Positions 16,428 through 25,038 of a DNA stretch of 47,696 bases are shown here, piece by piece; position 1 is the first letter of the stretch, and each line of letters opens with the position of its first letter. Both the position numbers and the translations under genes were made by a program. The notes below the pieces were generated by a model. That model did not search any database. It was not told the origin of the DNA and saw only the letters and a list, made by a program, of their open reading frames with translations. Origin of the DNA: a bacterium. GTDB lineage: Bacteria > Vulcanimicrobiota > Vulcanimicrobiia > Vulcanimicrobiales > Vulcanimicrobiaceae. The stretch lies in the NCBI GenBank assembly GCA_021778415.1, contig JAJYCL010000023.1, forward strand, positions 1 to 47,696, written 5' to 3'.

Positions 16428-17626
16428 AGTGATTGTGCCTTACTTTGTTGCCAAAGATCTTCGAGTTGCGTTAGCGAGAGATCGGTGAGTGCTTTGCCAT
16501 CGCGCGTGGCTTGCTCTTCCATAAACGAGAAGCGGCGATAGAATTTTTCGTTTGCCTCGCGCACGGAAGTTTCTGCATCGATTCCTAGGACGCGTGCGAG
16601 ATTCACAAGCGTGAAAAAGACGTCGCCAAGCTCTTCGCGCACGTGAGGATCATCGCTTTTGCTCCGACGCGCCTGCGAAAGTTCGGTGAGTTCTTCGGTG
16701 AGTTTATCGAGGACGCCCTCGACATTCGGCCAATCGAATCCGACGCGCGCAGCTTTTTCTTGCATGCGTTGCCCGCGCTGTAGGGCTCCGAGATGCACTG
16801 GAATGCCATCCAGGCGCGATTTGCGCGCAAGACCGGTCTTTTCTTTGCTTTTGAGGAGTTCCCAATTGCGCCATTGCGCATCGACATCTTCGATGACGGC
16901 ATCGGCAAAGACATGCGGATGTCGTCGGACCATTTTGTTGGACAGTGCGTCGATCACATCGGCAACGGTAAATTTTCCCGTTTCGCTGCCAATCTGCGCG
17001 TGAAAAACAATCTGTAAAAGAAGATCGCCAAGTTCTTCGCACAGGGCGTCGATATCGTCATTCTCAATTGCTTCGACGACTTCATACGTTTCTTCGATGA
17101 GGTACGGGACGAGCGTTCGATGGGTTTGTTCGCGATCCCACGGACAGCTCTGACGCAACCTGGCCATCACTTCGACGAGACCGTCAAACGTATAATGCGC
17201 CGACTGCGGCGGAAGCGGAACAAGCGGCATCGTCAGCGATGCCGATAGCGTTGCGCGAGGCATGCCGGGAATAATTTCGGCGACGATCCCGTGGGCATCG
17301 AGAGCGCGCAATAAGAGCGGAAGGCCGGGAAAATCCGAGAGTGGGTTGCCGAGTATTCCGATGCCGAGGCTGCGCGCATCATTGCGGTGGCGGGTTGTTA
17401 ATCGGTCGACGAACTCGGCGATTTCCTCGCTTCCGCCACGCACCAGCAGCGATGCATCGTGAACGAGATTATCTTCGATGGTGACTCCATTGGTGCTCAG
17501 CGATCCCCGAAGATCTGCGGGCGCGAGCAAAATAATGGCGCGACCGCACTCACGCAATGCATTAATGGCACCGATGGTGAGTAACGAAGGATCGCCGGGG
17601 CCAAGGCCTACAACGCGAACGAGCAT
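16424..17626 (-). CDS. mazG: MazG nucleoside triphosphate pyrophosphohydrolase with partial tetrapyrrole-methylase-like N-terminus (YabN-like)
   Basis: A 400-aa two-part protein. Residues 1-140 look like the first subdomain of an SAM-dependent tetrapyrrole methylase ([19 protein letters not shown]; later [11 protein letters not shown] and [15 protein letters not shown]), but the second subdomain seems missing compared with the ~490-aa YabN. From about 150 comes Maz[31 protein letters not shown], the metal-binding [14 protein letters not shown] and [11 protein letters not shown], with a second MazG-like repeat [19 protein letters not shown]. MazG hydrolyses (d)NTPs to NMP and pyrophosphate. 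It follows a terminator hairpin and is coupled to kal. Confidence 0.9.
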   Translation of the reverse strand: MLVRVVGLGPGDPSLLTIGAINALRECGRAIILLAPADLRGSLSTNGVTIEDNLVHDASLLVRGGSEEIAEFVDRLTTRHRNDARSLGIGILGNPLSDFPGLPLLLRALDAHGIVAEIIPGMPRATLSASLTMPLVPLPPQSAHYTFDGLVEVMARLRQSCPWDREQTHRTLVPYLIEETYEVVEAIENDDIDALCEELGDLLLQIVFHAQIGSETGKFTVADVIDALSNKMVRRHPHVFADAVIEDVDAQWRNWELLKSKEKTGLARKSRLDGIPVHLGALQRGQRMQEKAARVGFDWPNVEGVLDKLTEELTELSQARRSKSDDPHVREELGDVFFTLVNLARVLGIDAETSVREANEKFYRRFSFMEEQATRDGKALTDLSLTQLEDLWQQSKAQSL

Positions 17627-17649
17627 ACGAACGCGGGGCTTCGCCGCCG

Positions 17650-17692
17650 AATGAAAACGGCCTCGGCAAAGTATGCCGAGGCCGTTTTCATT
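17650..17692 (-). terminator. Intrinsic terminator between the parvulin lipoprotein gene and mazG
   Basis: A perfect 19-bp stem (17650-17668 pairing with 17674-17692) around a 5-nt loop. Read on the minus strand the left arm is A-rich at its foot (AATGAAAACGG) and the right arm ends CCGTTTTCATT, giving the U-rich run of a Rho-independent terminator. It lies 12 nt beyond the stop of the parvulin gene and 24 nt before the mazG start, so it separates the two transcripts. The symmetry could also serve the other strand, but no plus-strand gene ends here. Confidence 0.85.
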
Positions 17693-17704
17693 GCGAGGGT
17701 AGGG

Positions 17705-18664
17705 TTACGGCTTCGTGCTTGCAGCCGGTGCCGAGGTGGCCGCAGGTGCCGACGTTGCCGCCGGAGCTTGCGTTGGTGCTGGCGACGGGAAGACATCGGC
17801 GAAGCGCGGATCCGTTACGGTGATCGTTGCTTTGGCCTGGAGGTCTTGGATGAACGGCTGAATCAGCGGCTGTTCTTCTTGCTGACGCAGCAGATCGGCA
17901 ATTTTATCGTGGGTGTTTGCCAGCGTCGCTTTGACGGCCGGTTTACGCTCTTCGACTTGGATAATGTGGTAGCCGAACGGCGATTTCACCGGAGGTCCGA
18001 CCACGCCAACTGCCTGCGAGGCTGCGGCATTCCAATACGGTGCAACAAGTTGCGTTTTGGTATTAAAGCCAAGCTCGCCGCCTTTATCTTTGCTGCCCGG
18101 GTCTTGGCTATACTGCTTTGCAAGTGCGGCGAAGTCGCCACCCTTTTTGAGCAAGCCTTCGACTTTTTGCGCGGTGGCAAGATCGGAAAGCAAGATGTGG
18201 CGCGTGCGCAGTTGCAACGGTTGATCGAACTGCGCGTGGTTTTTATCGAAGTATTGCTTGATCTGAGCGTCGCTCACGGTCACGTTTTTGCCGACCGCTT
18301 TGTCGATAATAATTTGTTGTGCGAGCGCGTCGTGGACGTCTTTTTCCGTCAGGCCACGTGCTTTAAGCATCGTGTCCCAGGAACCGCTCGGAAAATTCGC
18401 TTTAATCGTATCTTCTTTTTTGGCGATATCGGCGTCGGTAACCGTGATACCGTTCTTTGCAGCGTATTGCTTGAGCAATTCGCCGATCACCATCTGTTGA
18501 AGAATGCCTTTAGCGGTGGGCATACTTTCGAGCTTTTGATCGAAGGCAGCAGTCGTGATGGGAGAACCATTCACCGTCGCGACAGAGCCGCTCGCACAGC
18601 CGGTTAGGCCGGCGCCGAGGAGAACAGCAGCGATGCCGACGACACCGCGAAAGGATTTACGCAT
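17705..18664 (-). CDS. Parvulin-type peptidyl-prolyl isomerase lipoprotein (PrsA/SurA-like)
   Basis: A 319-aa exported foldase. ATG 18664 gives MRKSFRG plus a hydrophobic signal and lipobox GLTGCAS, so it is probably lipid-anchored. A SurA_N-like helical region follows (FDQKLESMPTAKGILQQMVI). The parvulin domain runs from about 165 to 260: LRTRHILLSDLATAQKV, FAALAKQYSQDPGSKDKGGELG and SPFGYHIIQVEERK are the PpiC/SurA signatures. The tail is an Ala/Pro/Thr-rich spacer. It would assist folding of secreted or outer-membrane proteins such as the TonB receptors. Terminated by the hairpin at 17650. Confidence 0.9.
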   Translation of the reverse strand: MRKSFRGVVGIAAVLLGAGLTGCASGSVATVNGSPITTAAFDQKLESMPTAKGILQQMVIGELLKQYAAKNGITVTDADIAKKEDTIKANFPSGSWDTMLKARGLTEKDVHDALAQQIIIDKAVGKNVTVSDAQIKQYFDKNHAQFDQPLQLRTRHILLSDLATAQKVEGLLKKGGDFAALAKQYSQDPGSKDKGGELGFNTKTQLVAPYWNAAASQAVGVVGPPVKSPFGYHIIQVEERKPAVKATLANTHDKIADLLRQQEEQPLIQPFIQDLQAKATITVTDPRFADVFPSPAPTQAPAATSAPAATSAPAASTKP

Positions 18665-18773
18665 AATTGACTCCATGAGCATATTGAGGGCGTAACGTTA
18701 GGCCGCGGCGCAAAATGCACCACACCGCTTGGTGGGGTTCGCGCAGGCCCCGCCTGGTCCTTTCGCTCGGTCG

Positions 18774-19166
18774 CTAGACTGCGACTGGCCGGCGGGCTAC
18801 GGGTAGCCAGGCTCGGGCCGACATTCCGTGCTCCACACGTTCAAATGCGACGCGAACGGCCAATTGGGTCACGATAAAGAGCCCGCGCCCCGTCTCGGCG
18901 AGCGGATCCGGGAGATGGGCGCCGATCCATTCAAACCCCGGTCCGAAATCGCGAACGTGAAGAACAGCCCGTTCGGCTTCCCAGCTTAAGTGGATTTCAA
19001 CCGGGCCTGGCGCGTGGCGAACGACATTGCCAACGAGTTCACCAAATATAAGCAGTGCTGCGTCGACATCGGAGTCGTCGCTCGCGTGCTCGCGAAGGGT
19101 GGCCTGAAGATCGTGCCGGGCGCCGAAGGCGCCGCGAGCATCGACCGATGCAAAGTGCCAGCTCAT
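18774..19166 (-). CDS. RsbW-like anti-sigma factor / histidine-kinase-fold ATPase
   Basis: A 130-aa protein that consists of a HATPase_c_2 domain. The Bergerat ATP-binding motifs are visible: N-box FGELVGNVVRHA (residues about 41-52), G1 box RDFGPGFEW, and G2 box ETGRGLFIVTQLA. Stand-alone proteins of this type are serine kinases that sequester a sigma factor and phosphorylate an STAS anti-anti-sigma factor. No sigma-B, STAS protein or PP2C phosphatase is adjacent, so its partners are elsewhere. It is a single gene, just upstream of repeat cluster 3. Confidence 0.82.
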   Translation of the reverse strand: MSWHFASVDARGAFGARHDLQATLREHASDDSDVDAALLIFGELVGNVVRHAPGPVEIHLSWEAERAVLHVRDFGPGFEWIGAHLPDPLAETGRGLFIVTQLAVRVAFERVEHGMSARAWLPVARRPVAV

Positions 19167-19222
19167 GAGTGCAGGCTAGCTCGCTTCGTCGCGCCAAAGG
19201 TCGCCCCTGCCTTATCGACGCT

Positions 19223-19657
19223 TGTCACCCTGAGGAGCGGTCGGAACGAACGCGTCTCGAAGGGCGCGCACTCACGCATCCACACGCATCGTTGCTCATG
19301 CTTCGAGACGCGATGCTTCGCATCGCTCCTCACGCTTCGAGACGCGATGCTTCGCATCGCTCCTCAGCATGACAGGGATGTTGTGCGACGCTTGTCACCC
19401 TGAGGAGCGTTCGGAACGAACGCGTCTCGAAGGGCGCTGCTCATGCATCCACACGCATCGCTGCTCATGCTTCGAGACGCATCGCTACACATGCTTCGAG
19501 ACGCGATGCTTCGCATCGCTCCTCAGCATGACAGGGATGTTGTGCGACGCTTGTCACCCTGAGGAGCGTTCGGAACGAACGCGTCTCGAAGGGCGCGCAC
19601 TCACGCGCGCTGCTCATGCTTCGAGACGCGATGCTTCGCATCGCTCCTCAGCATGAT
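19223..19657. repeat. Hairpin repeat cluster 3 (between two minus-strand genes)
   Basis: Three forward units start with GTCACCCTGAGGAGC near 19224, 19395 and 19553 and carry inner stem GCGTTCG/CGAACGC (the first copy has one mismatch, GCGGTCG). Each is followed by inverted units CTTCGAGACGCGATGC...GCATCGCTCCTCA ending GCATGACAGG, with inner stem GCGATGC/GCATCGC, plus runs of ACTCACGCATCCACACGCATCG-like filler. This is the only cluster not at a convergent junction. Nothing else is visible in the 525-bp gap. Confidence 0.92.
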
Positions 19658-19692
19658 GGGTGCGGACGGTATGACGGGTGGGGGAGTGGGGT

Positions 19693-20889
19693 TTAGGTTC
19701 CGGCGGCTTCGAGAATGCGGCCGGGGATCATATCATCCTGCGCGGGAATCGTATGCGTATTAGCGATTTGCGCAATCAGTGCCGCAATGCGTCGCGATGA
19801 TCGCACCGGCGCAACAAGCGTCTGATTGTGACGAATTTGTGCCAGTCGATCCGGTGTGCGAATCATCCGGGCAACCGCAGCGACGACTTCGGCCGAACTG
19901 TGGATGGCAACTTCGCCCAAGCCATTATGGCGAACGAAATCGACGTTGCCGCGCTCTTGTCCGGGGACGTAATCGTAGACAACGACCGGCAATTGCGCCG
20001 CATTCGCTTCGGCGAGTGATCCGGGGCCGGCTTTGGTGACAAGCAAATCGACGGCACGGAAATATTCGGGAATCTGATCGGTGAAACCGATGGCCGTAAG
20101 CGGCGTTTGCAAACGCGGTTGCAACTCGTTGAGTTTTTCGAGCAGCGTATCGTTACGTCCGCACACCACGAGCAAATGAATCGGCAAACGCGCGCGCGCC
20201 AAAGCAAGTGCCGTCGTTTGAATTTTTCCGCCGCCTTCGCCGCCGGCCATAATCATGACGACGAGTGCATCTTGTGGAAGGCCGAGTTTTGTGCGCAATT
20301 CTTGACGCGTGCCGGCAACATCATCGAAGCGCGGGTGAATCGGGTGGCCGAGCAATCGCAAACGCGATGGCGGAACGCCTCGCGAAAGTGCGCGATCATA
20401 GACTTCGCGAGCCGGGACGACGACAGCATCGGCCTCTGGCATCAGCCACGATTCGTGTACTTTTCCTAAATCGGTAATGACGGTGACAAGCGGAATATGC
20501 TGCATCGATGCGTCCGCTCGCGCCCGAAGCGCGGCATGATTTAACAGGGGATGCACCGAGACGATGACATCGGGATCGTAGGAAAGGAAAAGATCTCGAA
20601 GGCGTTCGCGATAGAGCGGTTCGCAGAAGCGAACGATCGCTTTATATCGACGGCGTCCGTTCGTGGCATAGTAGAGAGCGCCATAGACGGGTGGGGCGTA
20701 GCGCAGCGCCATGGAGTAGCCCAATCCGAGTTGTGTGAGCGGGAACGAACAATGTGCGGCGACATCGTCGATTCGATGCTCGAACGAAAAGGGATCTCGG
20801 ACTTCATCCAGCGCGGCCGTAATTGCGTTGGCAGCGCTTCGATGCCCACCCCCGGTGTCGGAGATGAGGAAAAGGGCTCGTTTGGTCAT
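19693..20889 (-). CDS. MGDG-synthase/UgtP-type diacylglycerol glycosyltransferase
   Basis: A 398-aa GT28-type glycosyltransferase. The N-terminal acceptor domain begins LFLISDTGGGHRSAANAI, the hallmark of monogalactosyldiacylglycerol synthases and processive diacylglycerol glucosyltransferases; the C-terminal donor domain shows VMIMAGGEGGGKIQ, LVVCGRNDTLLEKL, and the UDP-sugar site VTKAGPGSLAEANAAQLPVV. It likely makes membrane glycolipids on the cytoplasmic face. It lies 9 bp downstream of a di-iron hydroxylase gene, suggesting a joint lipid-modification unit. The sugar and number of residues added are not readable. Confidence 0.88.
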   Translation of the reverse strand: MTKRALFLISDTGGGHRSAANAITAALDEVRDPFSFEHRIDDVAAHCSFPLTQLGLGYSMALRYAPPVYGALYYATNGRRRYKAIVRFCEPLYRERLRDLFLSYDPDVIVSVHPLLNHAALRARADASMQHIPLVTVITDLGKVHESWLMPEADAVVVPAREVYDRALSRGVPPSRLRLLGHPIHPRFDDVAGTRQELRTKLGLPQDALVVMIMAGGEGGGKIQTTALALARARLPIHLLVVCGRNDTLLEKLNELQPRLQTPLTAIGFTDQIPEYFRAVDLLVTKAGPGSLAEANAAQLPVVVYDYVPGQERGNVDFVRHNGLGEVAIHSSAEVVAAVARMIRTPDRLAQIRHNQTLVAPVRSSRRIAALIAQIANTHTIPAQDDMIPGRILEAAGT

Positions 20890-20898
20890 TAAGGGACC

Positions 20899-21444
20899 TT
20901 ATGTCGTGCCGCGGGCCGGAACCCTCCTGGTCGAGCGTTTTGCCCGCCGGGAAAGGGCACGCCTGTTCGCTCGGCTCGTGGGGGCCAGCCAGGCGAGCAT
21001 GGCGCGCGCCGGTGCGTCGTAAAAGCGAAAAATATCGCCAAACTCCACGTTGGGATTGCGGTGGTGCCCGTCATGATCCTCGGGAAGAACGATCTGGAAG
21101 ACGCGCGAGATGGCACGAAGCCACTTCGGCGTGACCCAGCCGATTGGCGTGGTATGGCGCCACCAAACATGCAACTGGCCGAGGGCTAGGCCGATAAGCG
21201 CGCCCGGCCACGATATCCGCGACGCGAGGATCGCGACCACGATATAAGGGAGTGCTCCCAAAAATCCGTCGAGCAGAATCCATGGATCGAGCGAAATGAC
21301 CGCTTGATCCCAAAAGGAGCGACGGCGATCGTGGTGCGTACGCATATGCAATGTAAACCACAAATGCTGGGGAACATGGTAGAAGAAGGTGGAGCCGAGA
21401 TCGCCTAGCAGTAAGACGAGAAGTGCCGCGACGAGAACCGACAT
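20899..21444 (-). CDS. Membrane di-iron fatty acid hydroxylase/sterol desaturase-family protein (short)
   Basis: A 181-aa integral-membrane protein with the histidine clusters of the fatty acid hydroxylase superfamily: LHMRTHHD near residue 35, QLHVWWRHT near 110, and EDHDGHHRN near 140. These would hold two irons for hydroxylation or desaturation of a lipid tail. Three or four hydrophobic segments lie between them. ATG 21444 is taken because it directly precedes the first membrane segment (MSVLVAALLVLLLGD); longer versions add an Arg-rich lead. It is followed by the glycosyltransferase. It is shorter than most relatives, and substrate is unknown. Confidence 0.75.
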   Translation of the reverse strand: MSVLVAALLVLLLGDLGSTFFYHVPQHLWFTLHMRTHHDRRRSFWDQAVISLDPWILLDGFLGALPYIVVAILASRISWPGALIGLALGQLHVWWRHTTPIGWVTPKWLRAISRVFQIVLPEDHDGHHRNPNVEFGDIFRFYDAPARAMLAWLAPTSRANRRALSRRAKRSTRRVPARGTT

Positions 21445-22154
21445 ACCATTTCCTTTGCGCGTGCGCGAGTAGCGTTGTGCTCGCGTTGTTGTGCGCGTGT
21501 GCGTCGTTCCCCTCCGCAATTGAGCCGAGAACGCCCATTCCACGGCCTCATATTGCGCATCTTATTAACGTCGCCTTAAGCTATTCTGTACCGTTTGCCA
21601 TCGAGGGAATTCGCGGTTCGCGGCTTTTTGAGGACGGAACGCATTTTGGCGATGCGGAGTCCGCGATTGCACGACAAATTCTGCGAACCAATCCCCGCAT
21701 TACTGGCCCGCAAGCCTTATGTTTTGCGGTGACGACGGCAAACGCAGCCCGGCGATATGGCATCTCGCCGGAATTTCTGGCGTCGACGTTGCTCCAGGAG
21801 TCGGCGTATGATCCGCTTGCATTCTCCTCCGGCGGGGCCGAGGGAATCGCTCAGTTTGAACCTGATACCGCCGCTGAAATGGGGATCGATCCGCTCGTTC
21901 CGGATGCCTCCATTGATGCCGCTGCCGCGCTCCTGTCGCACTATCAACGGAGCTATCGCGATGCGGAAACGCCGTCATACGAATTGGCTCTTGCAGCTTA
22001 CAACGCGGGCCCTGGAGCCGTCGCCGCATATCACGGCATCCCGCCCTATGACGAGACGCGTGAGTATATCGCCGATATCACCTGGCGCTGGATGCAGATT
22101 CTCATCCACGAACGGCGGGATATTCGCTCTTCCCGGCAAAAACGCGCGCCATGA
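21423..22154 (+). CDS. Lytic transglycosylase (SLT domain) with signal peptide
   Basis: A 243-aa exported murein-cleaving enzyme that forms 1,6-anhydromuramyl ends. The SLT fold is clear: SPEFLASTLLQESAYDP with the catalytic Glu near 123, SSGGAEGIAQFEPDTAAEMG, and AAYNAGPGAVAAY near 195. The N-terminus has a hydrophobic signal ending LLCACAS, possibly a lipobox. The GTG at 21423 makes it overlap the start of the divergent hydroxylase by 22 nt; a GTG at 21477 would avoid this but shorten the signal. Its 3' end is coupled by ATGA to the next lipoprotein. Confidence 0.88.
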   Translation: MPRREPTYHFLCACASSVVLALLCACASFPSAIEPRTPIPRPHIAHLINVALSYSVPFAIEGIRGSRLFEDGTHFGDAESAIARQILRTNPRITGPQALCFAVTTANAARRYGISPEFLASTLLQESAYDPLAFSSGGAEGIAQFEPDTAAEMGIDPLVPDASIDAAAALLSHYQRSYRDAETPSYELALAAYNAGPGAVAAYHGIPPYDETREYIADITWRWMQILIHERRDIRSSRQKRAP

Positions 22155-22633
22155 AATATGCAATTCGTTGTATCGTTGCAGTTGTTGCTGCTGCGACCAT
22201 TGCCGCGTGTAGCGCGAGCCCAACCGAGGGCATGAAATTTACGGCGCCATCGGGCTGGACCGGAACCCCCGCCGTATTCGGTTTTCAGCTCTGGTTTAAT
22301 CCGGCCGATAAGGGCGAGTTCTTAATGCTCGGTAAATTGCCGAAGCAGATCCCGCTGACGGAATATAAATTCGATTCATCGCAGATCAAAGGTCAAATGA
22401 AAAATGCGACCATCGATAAGACCGAAGATATTTCCATCTGCGGCAACCAGCCGGCGAAAATGATCGCGATGCACGGTACATCCTCCACGACGAACAAAAA
22501 TGAGAAGATGGAACTGCTCGTAACAAACGTCGACAAGAGTTCGTACATGGCGATGTATGGCTATCCTGGAGACGGTAAAGCGAATGCCGATGCGGAAAAT
22601 GCCATCAAGAACATCTGCGCAACAACGAAGTAA
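22151..22633 (+). CDS. Hypothetical lipoprotein (160 aa)
   Basis: A small exported protein with signal peptide MKYAIRCIVAVVAAATIAAC, where IAAC is the lipobox, so it is probably membrane-anchored. The mature part (FTAPSGWTGTPAVFGFQLWF, then QMKNATIDKTEDISICGNQP) has the look of a small beta-rich PsbP/DUF-type domain, with a second conserved-looking Cys pair (ICGNQP and NICATTK). No function is assigned. Start overlaps the transglycosylase stop by 4 nt (22151-22154) and the permease follows 9 bp later. Confidence 0.72.
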   Translation: MKYAIRCIVAVVAAATIAACSASPTEGMKFTAPSGWTGTPAVFGFQLWFNPADKGEFLMLGKLPKQIPLTEYKFDSSQIKGQMKNATIDKTEDISICGNQPAKMIAMHGTSSTTNKNEKMELLVTNVDKSSYMAMYGYPGDGKANADAENAIKNICATTK

Positions 22634-22642
22634 TTCGGCGTT

Positions 22643-24052
22643 TTGAGTCTCTTGCGTCGGTTATTCGTTCGGCAACCGCTAACGTGGGTTGCAGGTGCGA
22701 ATGAAGGGCCGACGCTACGTCGGACATTAGGCTGGCCGGCACTGACGGCAATCGGTCTTGGCACGATGTTGGGCGGAATTTTTCCGACAGTTGGGGCCGG
22801 CGGAATCACTGCCGGCCCCGCCGTCATTGTGTCGTTTGCCTTATCCGGTCTCGTATGCGTGTGTGTCGCGCTTTGCTACGCCGAATTTGCTTCGATGGTT
22901 CCTGTTGCTGGAAGCGCCTATACGTATGCCTATGCAACGCTGGGTGAAATCGTCGCCTGGATTATCGGCTGGGATCTCATTCTTGAGTACGGTGTTAGCG
23001 TAGCGCCAACGGCATCGTCGTGGTCGGCCTATGCACAAGGCCTTCTTGCGCAAATTGGCATTCATCTTCCGGCGTGGGCGATGACCGCGCACGTCGTGTT
23101 CGGACAAGCTCCGAGTTTTGATCTCATCGCCGCCGTCATCGTGTTGTTCGTAACGGGCATCGTGGCCATCGGCATTCGGGAATCGGCAAATGTTAACGGT
23201 GCCTTTGTGTTTCTCCAGGTCATCGCCATGATCGTCTTTGTGGTTGTCGCCTGGCGATTTATCCATCCCGTTAATCTTCATCCGTTTGCTCCGCACGGCT
23301 GGCACGGCGTCGTTACCGGCGCGGCTCAAGTCTTTTTTGCGTACATCGGATTTGATACGGTGACCGTTGCCGCCGAGGAAGCGAAGAACCCCAAACGCGA
23401 TGTCCCTATCGGTATTCTTATTTCATTGCTTGTTGGCGGACTTCTGTATTGTGCGATTGCCTATGTGACCGTCGGCGTTCTCTCGCCGGCGCACTACACA
23501 AACGGAGGCGGAGCGGCGATGAGCGATGTGATTGCATCGATTTCCAGTAATCCGTGGTTACTAGCCGTTGTGGGCTTCGGTGGCATTGCCGGGAATCTGA
23601 CAGTTATGCTGACATCATTGCTCGGCCAAATTCGCATTTTTTATGTGATGGCGCGAGATCGGATGCTGCCGCCCGCCGTGGCGCGCATCGACCCGCGCTT
23701 TCGTACGCCGATGCAAATGACGATGATCACCGGGTGCGTCGTCGCCGTCTTGGCGGCCGTCTATCCTCTGGGTATTCTCTTGGAGTTTACCAATATCGGC
23801 ACACTTTGTGCCTTTGCCATTGTCTGCGCGGGCGTCCTTGTGTTGCGAGTGGTACGCCCCGATGCGCCTCGTCCATTCCGAGTTCCAATGGCACCGGTCT
23901 TGTGCATTGGCGGCGTCGTCGGCTGCATCTATCTCATGTCCGGACTTGCGTTACCCACATGGCTGCGCTTCGGCATCTGGTTTGCGCTGGGGATCGTTAT
24001 CTATGCAGTCTATGGATACCGTCATTCACGATTGCGAACGGCCACACCATGA
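22643..24052 (+). CDS. APC-superfamily amino-acid permease (CAT-like)
   Basis: A 469-aa inner-membrane transporter with about 12-13 hydrophobic segments. The helix 1 break motif GLGTMLGGIFPTVGAGG, the consensus CYAEFASMVPVAGSAYTYAY and the helix 6-8 region FFAYIGFDTVTVAAEEAKNP are typical of the CAT/YhdG branch that carries cationic and neutral amino acids. The start is TTG 22643, as no ATG/GTG fits better. The stop overlaps the egtD start (ATGA, 24049-24052), so the two are translationally coupled; histidine, the EgtD substrate, is a reasonable but unproven cargo. Confidence 0.88.
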   Translation: MSLLRRLFVRQPLTWVAGANEGPTLRRTLGWPALTAIGLGTMLGGIFPTVGAGGITAGPAVIVSFALSGLVCVCVALCYAEFASMVPVAGSAYTYAYATLGEIVAWIIGWDLILEYGVSVAPTASSWSAYAQGLLAQIGIHLPAWAMTAHVVFGQAPSFDLIAAVIVLFVTGIVAIGIRESANVNGAFVFLQVIAMIVFVVVAWRFIHPVNLHPFAPHGWHGVVTGAAQVFFAYIGFDTVTVAAEEAKNPKRDVPIGILISLLVGGLLYCAIAYVTVGVLSPAHYTNGGGAAMSDVIASISSNPWLLAVVGFGGIAGNLTVMLTSLLGQIRIFYVMARDRMLPPAVARIDPRFRTPMQMTMITGCVVAVLAAVYPLGILLEFTNIGTLCAFAIVCAGVLVLRVVRPDAPRPFRVPMAPVLCIGGVVGCIYLMSGLALPTWLRFGIWFALGIVIYAVYGYRHSRLRTATP

Positions 24053-25038
24053 TCGATGAGCGCGAGCGCGTTGAATATGTTCGAGTTCCGGTCCGTCACG
24101 CCGCTCCGACGTTCGCGCAAGACGTGCTTACCGGACTCACCGGCAAGCAGAAAAGTTTGCGCGCACTCTACTTTTATGACGATGTCGGTTCGGCGCTGTT
24201 CGATGCCATTACCAAACTTGATGCATATTATCTCACGCGCGCGGAGACGGAAATCTTGCGCGAATCGAGCTGGGAAATCGTGCGCGCACTCGATAGCCCT
24301 CCGGAATTTTTTGAACTGGGCAGCGGTAGTGCAGAAAAAACCCGGCTGCTCATCGATGATGCTATCCGTGCGCATGGATCGCTGCGCTATTCTCCCGTGG
24401 ATATCTCTGCTAGTGCACTTCATGGATCTGCAAAGCGCCTGACTGCTTCGTTTCCGGATTTACGTATTCGCGCCTACGAAGGCGACTATTTCGATGTGCT
24501 TGCATCGCCGCAACTGCAGTTTGACGGTCGTGTCTTGGCAATGTTCATGGGTTCGAATATCGGTAATCTCGATCCGCAGGAAACCAGCACATTATTAATG
24601 GCGCTCGGGAGGGCGTTGCGACCGGGCGACGGGTTGCTTCTTGGTGCCGATCTTAAGAAAGATCGGGCAATCCTCGAACGAGCCTACGACGATCCGGCCG
24701 GGGTTACGGCTGCTTTCGATAAGAATCTGCTGGTTCGGATCAATCGCGAATTCGACGGTGATTTCGATCTTGCCGATTTTCGTCATGTGGCCGAGTATGA
24801 CGAGCGGCGCGGCGTCGTCGAATCGTATTTGGAAGCGTTACGGCCAGTCTACGTTCGACTCGCCGCGCTCGATACGACGATTCATTTTGCGCGTGAAGAG
24901 CGCATCCATACGGAATCATCGTATAAATACGATATCGAACAATTGCATCGCTTAGGTGTGGAGTGCGGATTCGTTCCGCAACGAGAATGGTTTGATCGGG
25001 GGCATCGCTTTACCGTAACCTTATTGGTGCGCGCGTAA
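24049..25038 (+). CDS. egtD: L-histidine N-alpha-methyltransferase EgtD
   Basis: A 329-aa SAM-dependent enzyme that trimethylates histidine to hercynine, the first step of ergothioneine synthesis. Family blocks: KSLRALYFYDDVGSALFDAI, DAYYLTRAETEIL, the SAM site FELGSGSAEKTRLLIDD, MFMGSNIGNLDPQE with the substrate-binding Asn, and the C-terminal EERIHTESSYKY with the Glu and Ser that contact the amino group. ATG 24049 overlaps the permease stop. No EgtB or EgtE is in view, so the pathway may end at hercynine here or continue elsewhere. Its 3' end overlaps the convergent ABC permease by 18 nt. Confidence 0.9.
   Translation: MIDERERVEYVRVPVRHAAPTFAQDVLTGLTGKQKSLRALYFYDDVGSALFDAITKLDAYYLTRAETEILRESSWEIVRALDSPPEFFELGSGSAEKTRLLIDDAIRAHGSLRYSPVDISASALHGSAKRLTASFPDLRIRAYEGDYFDVLASPQLQFDGRVLAMFMGSNIGNLDPQETSTLLMALGRALRPGDGLLLGADLKKDRAILERAYDDPAGVTAAFDKNLLVRINREFDGDFDLADFRHVAEYDERRGVVESYLEALRPVYVRLAALDTTIHFAREERIHTESSYKYDIEQLHRLGVECGFVPQREWFDRGHRFTVTLLVRA

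Noticed and set aside
23554-24048. In-frame extension of egtD upstream over the permease gene
   Set aside because: The extension is a shadow of the permease; EgtD homology begins at ATG 24049, which makes a standard ATGA junction.
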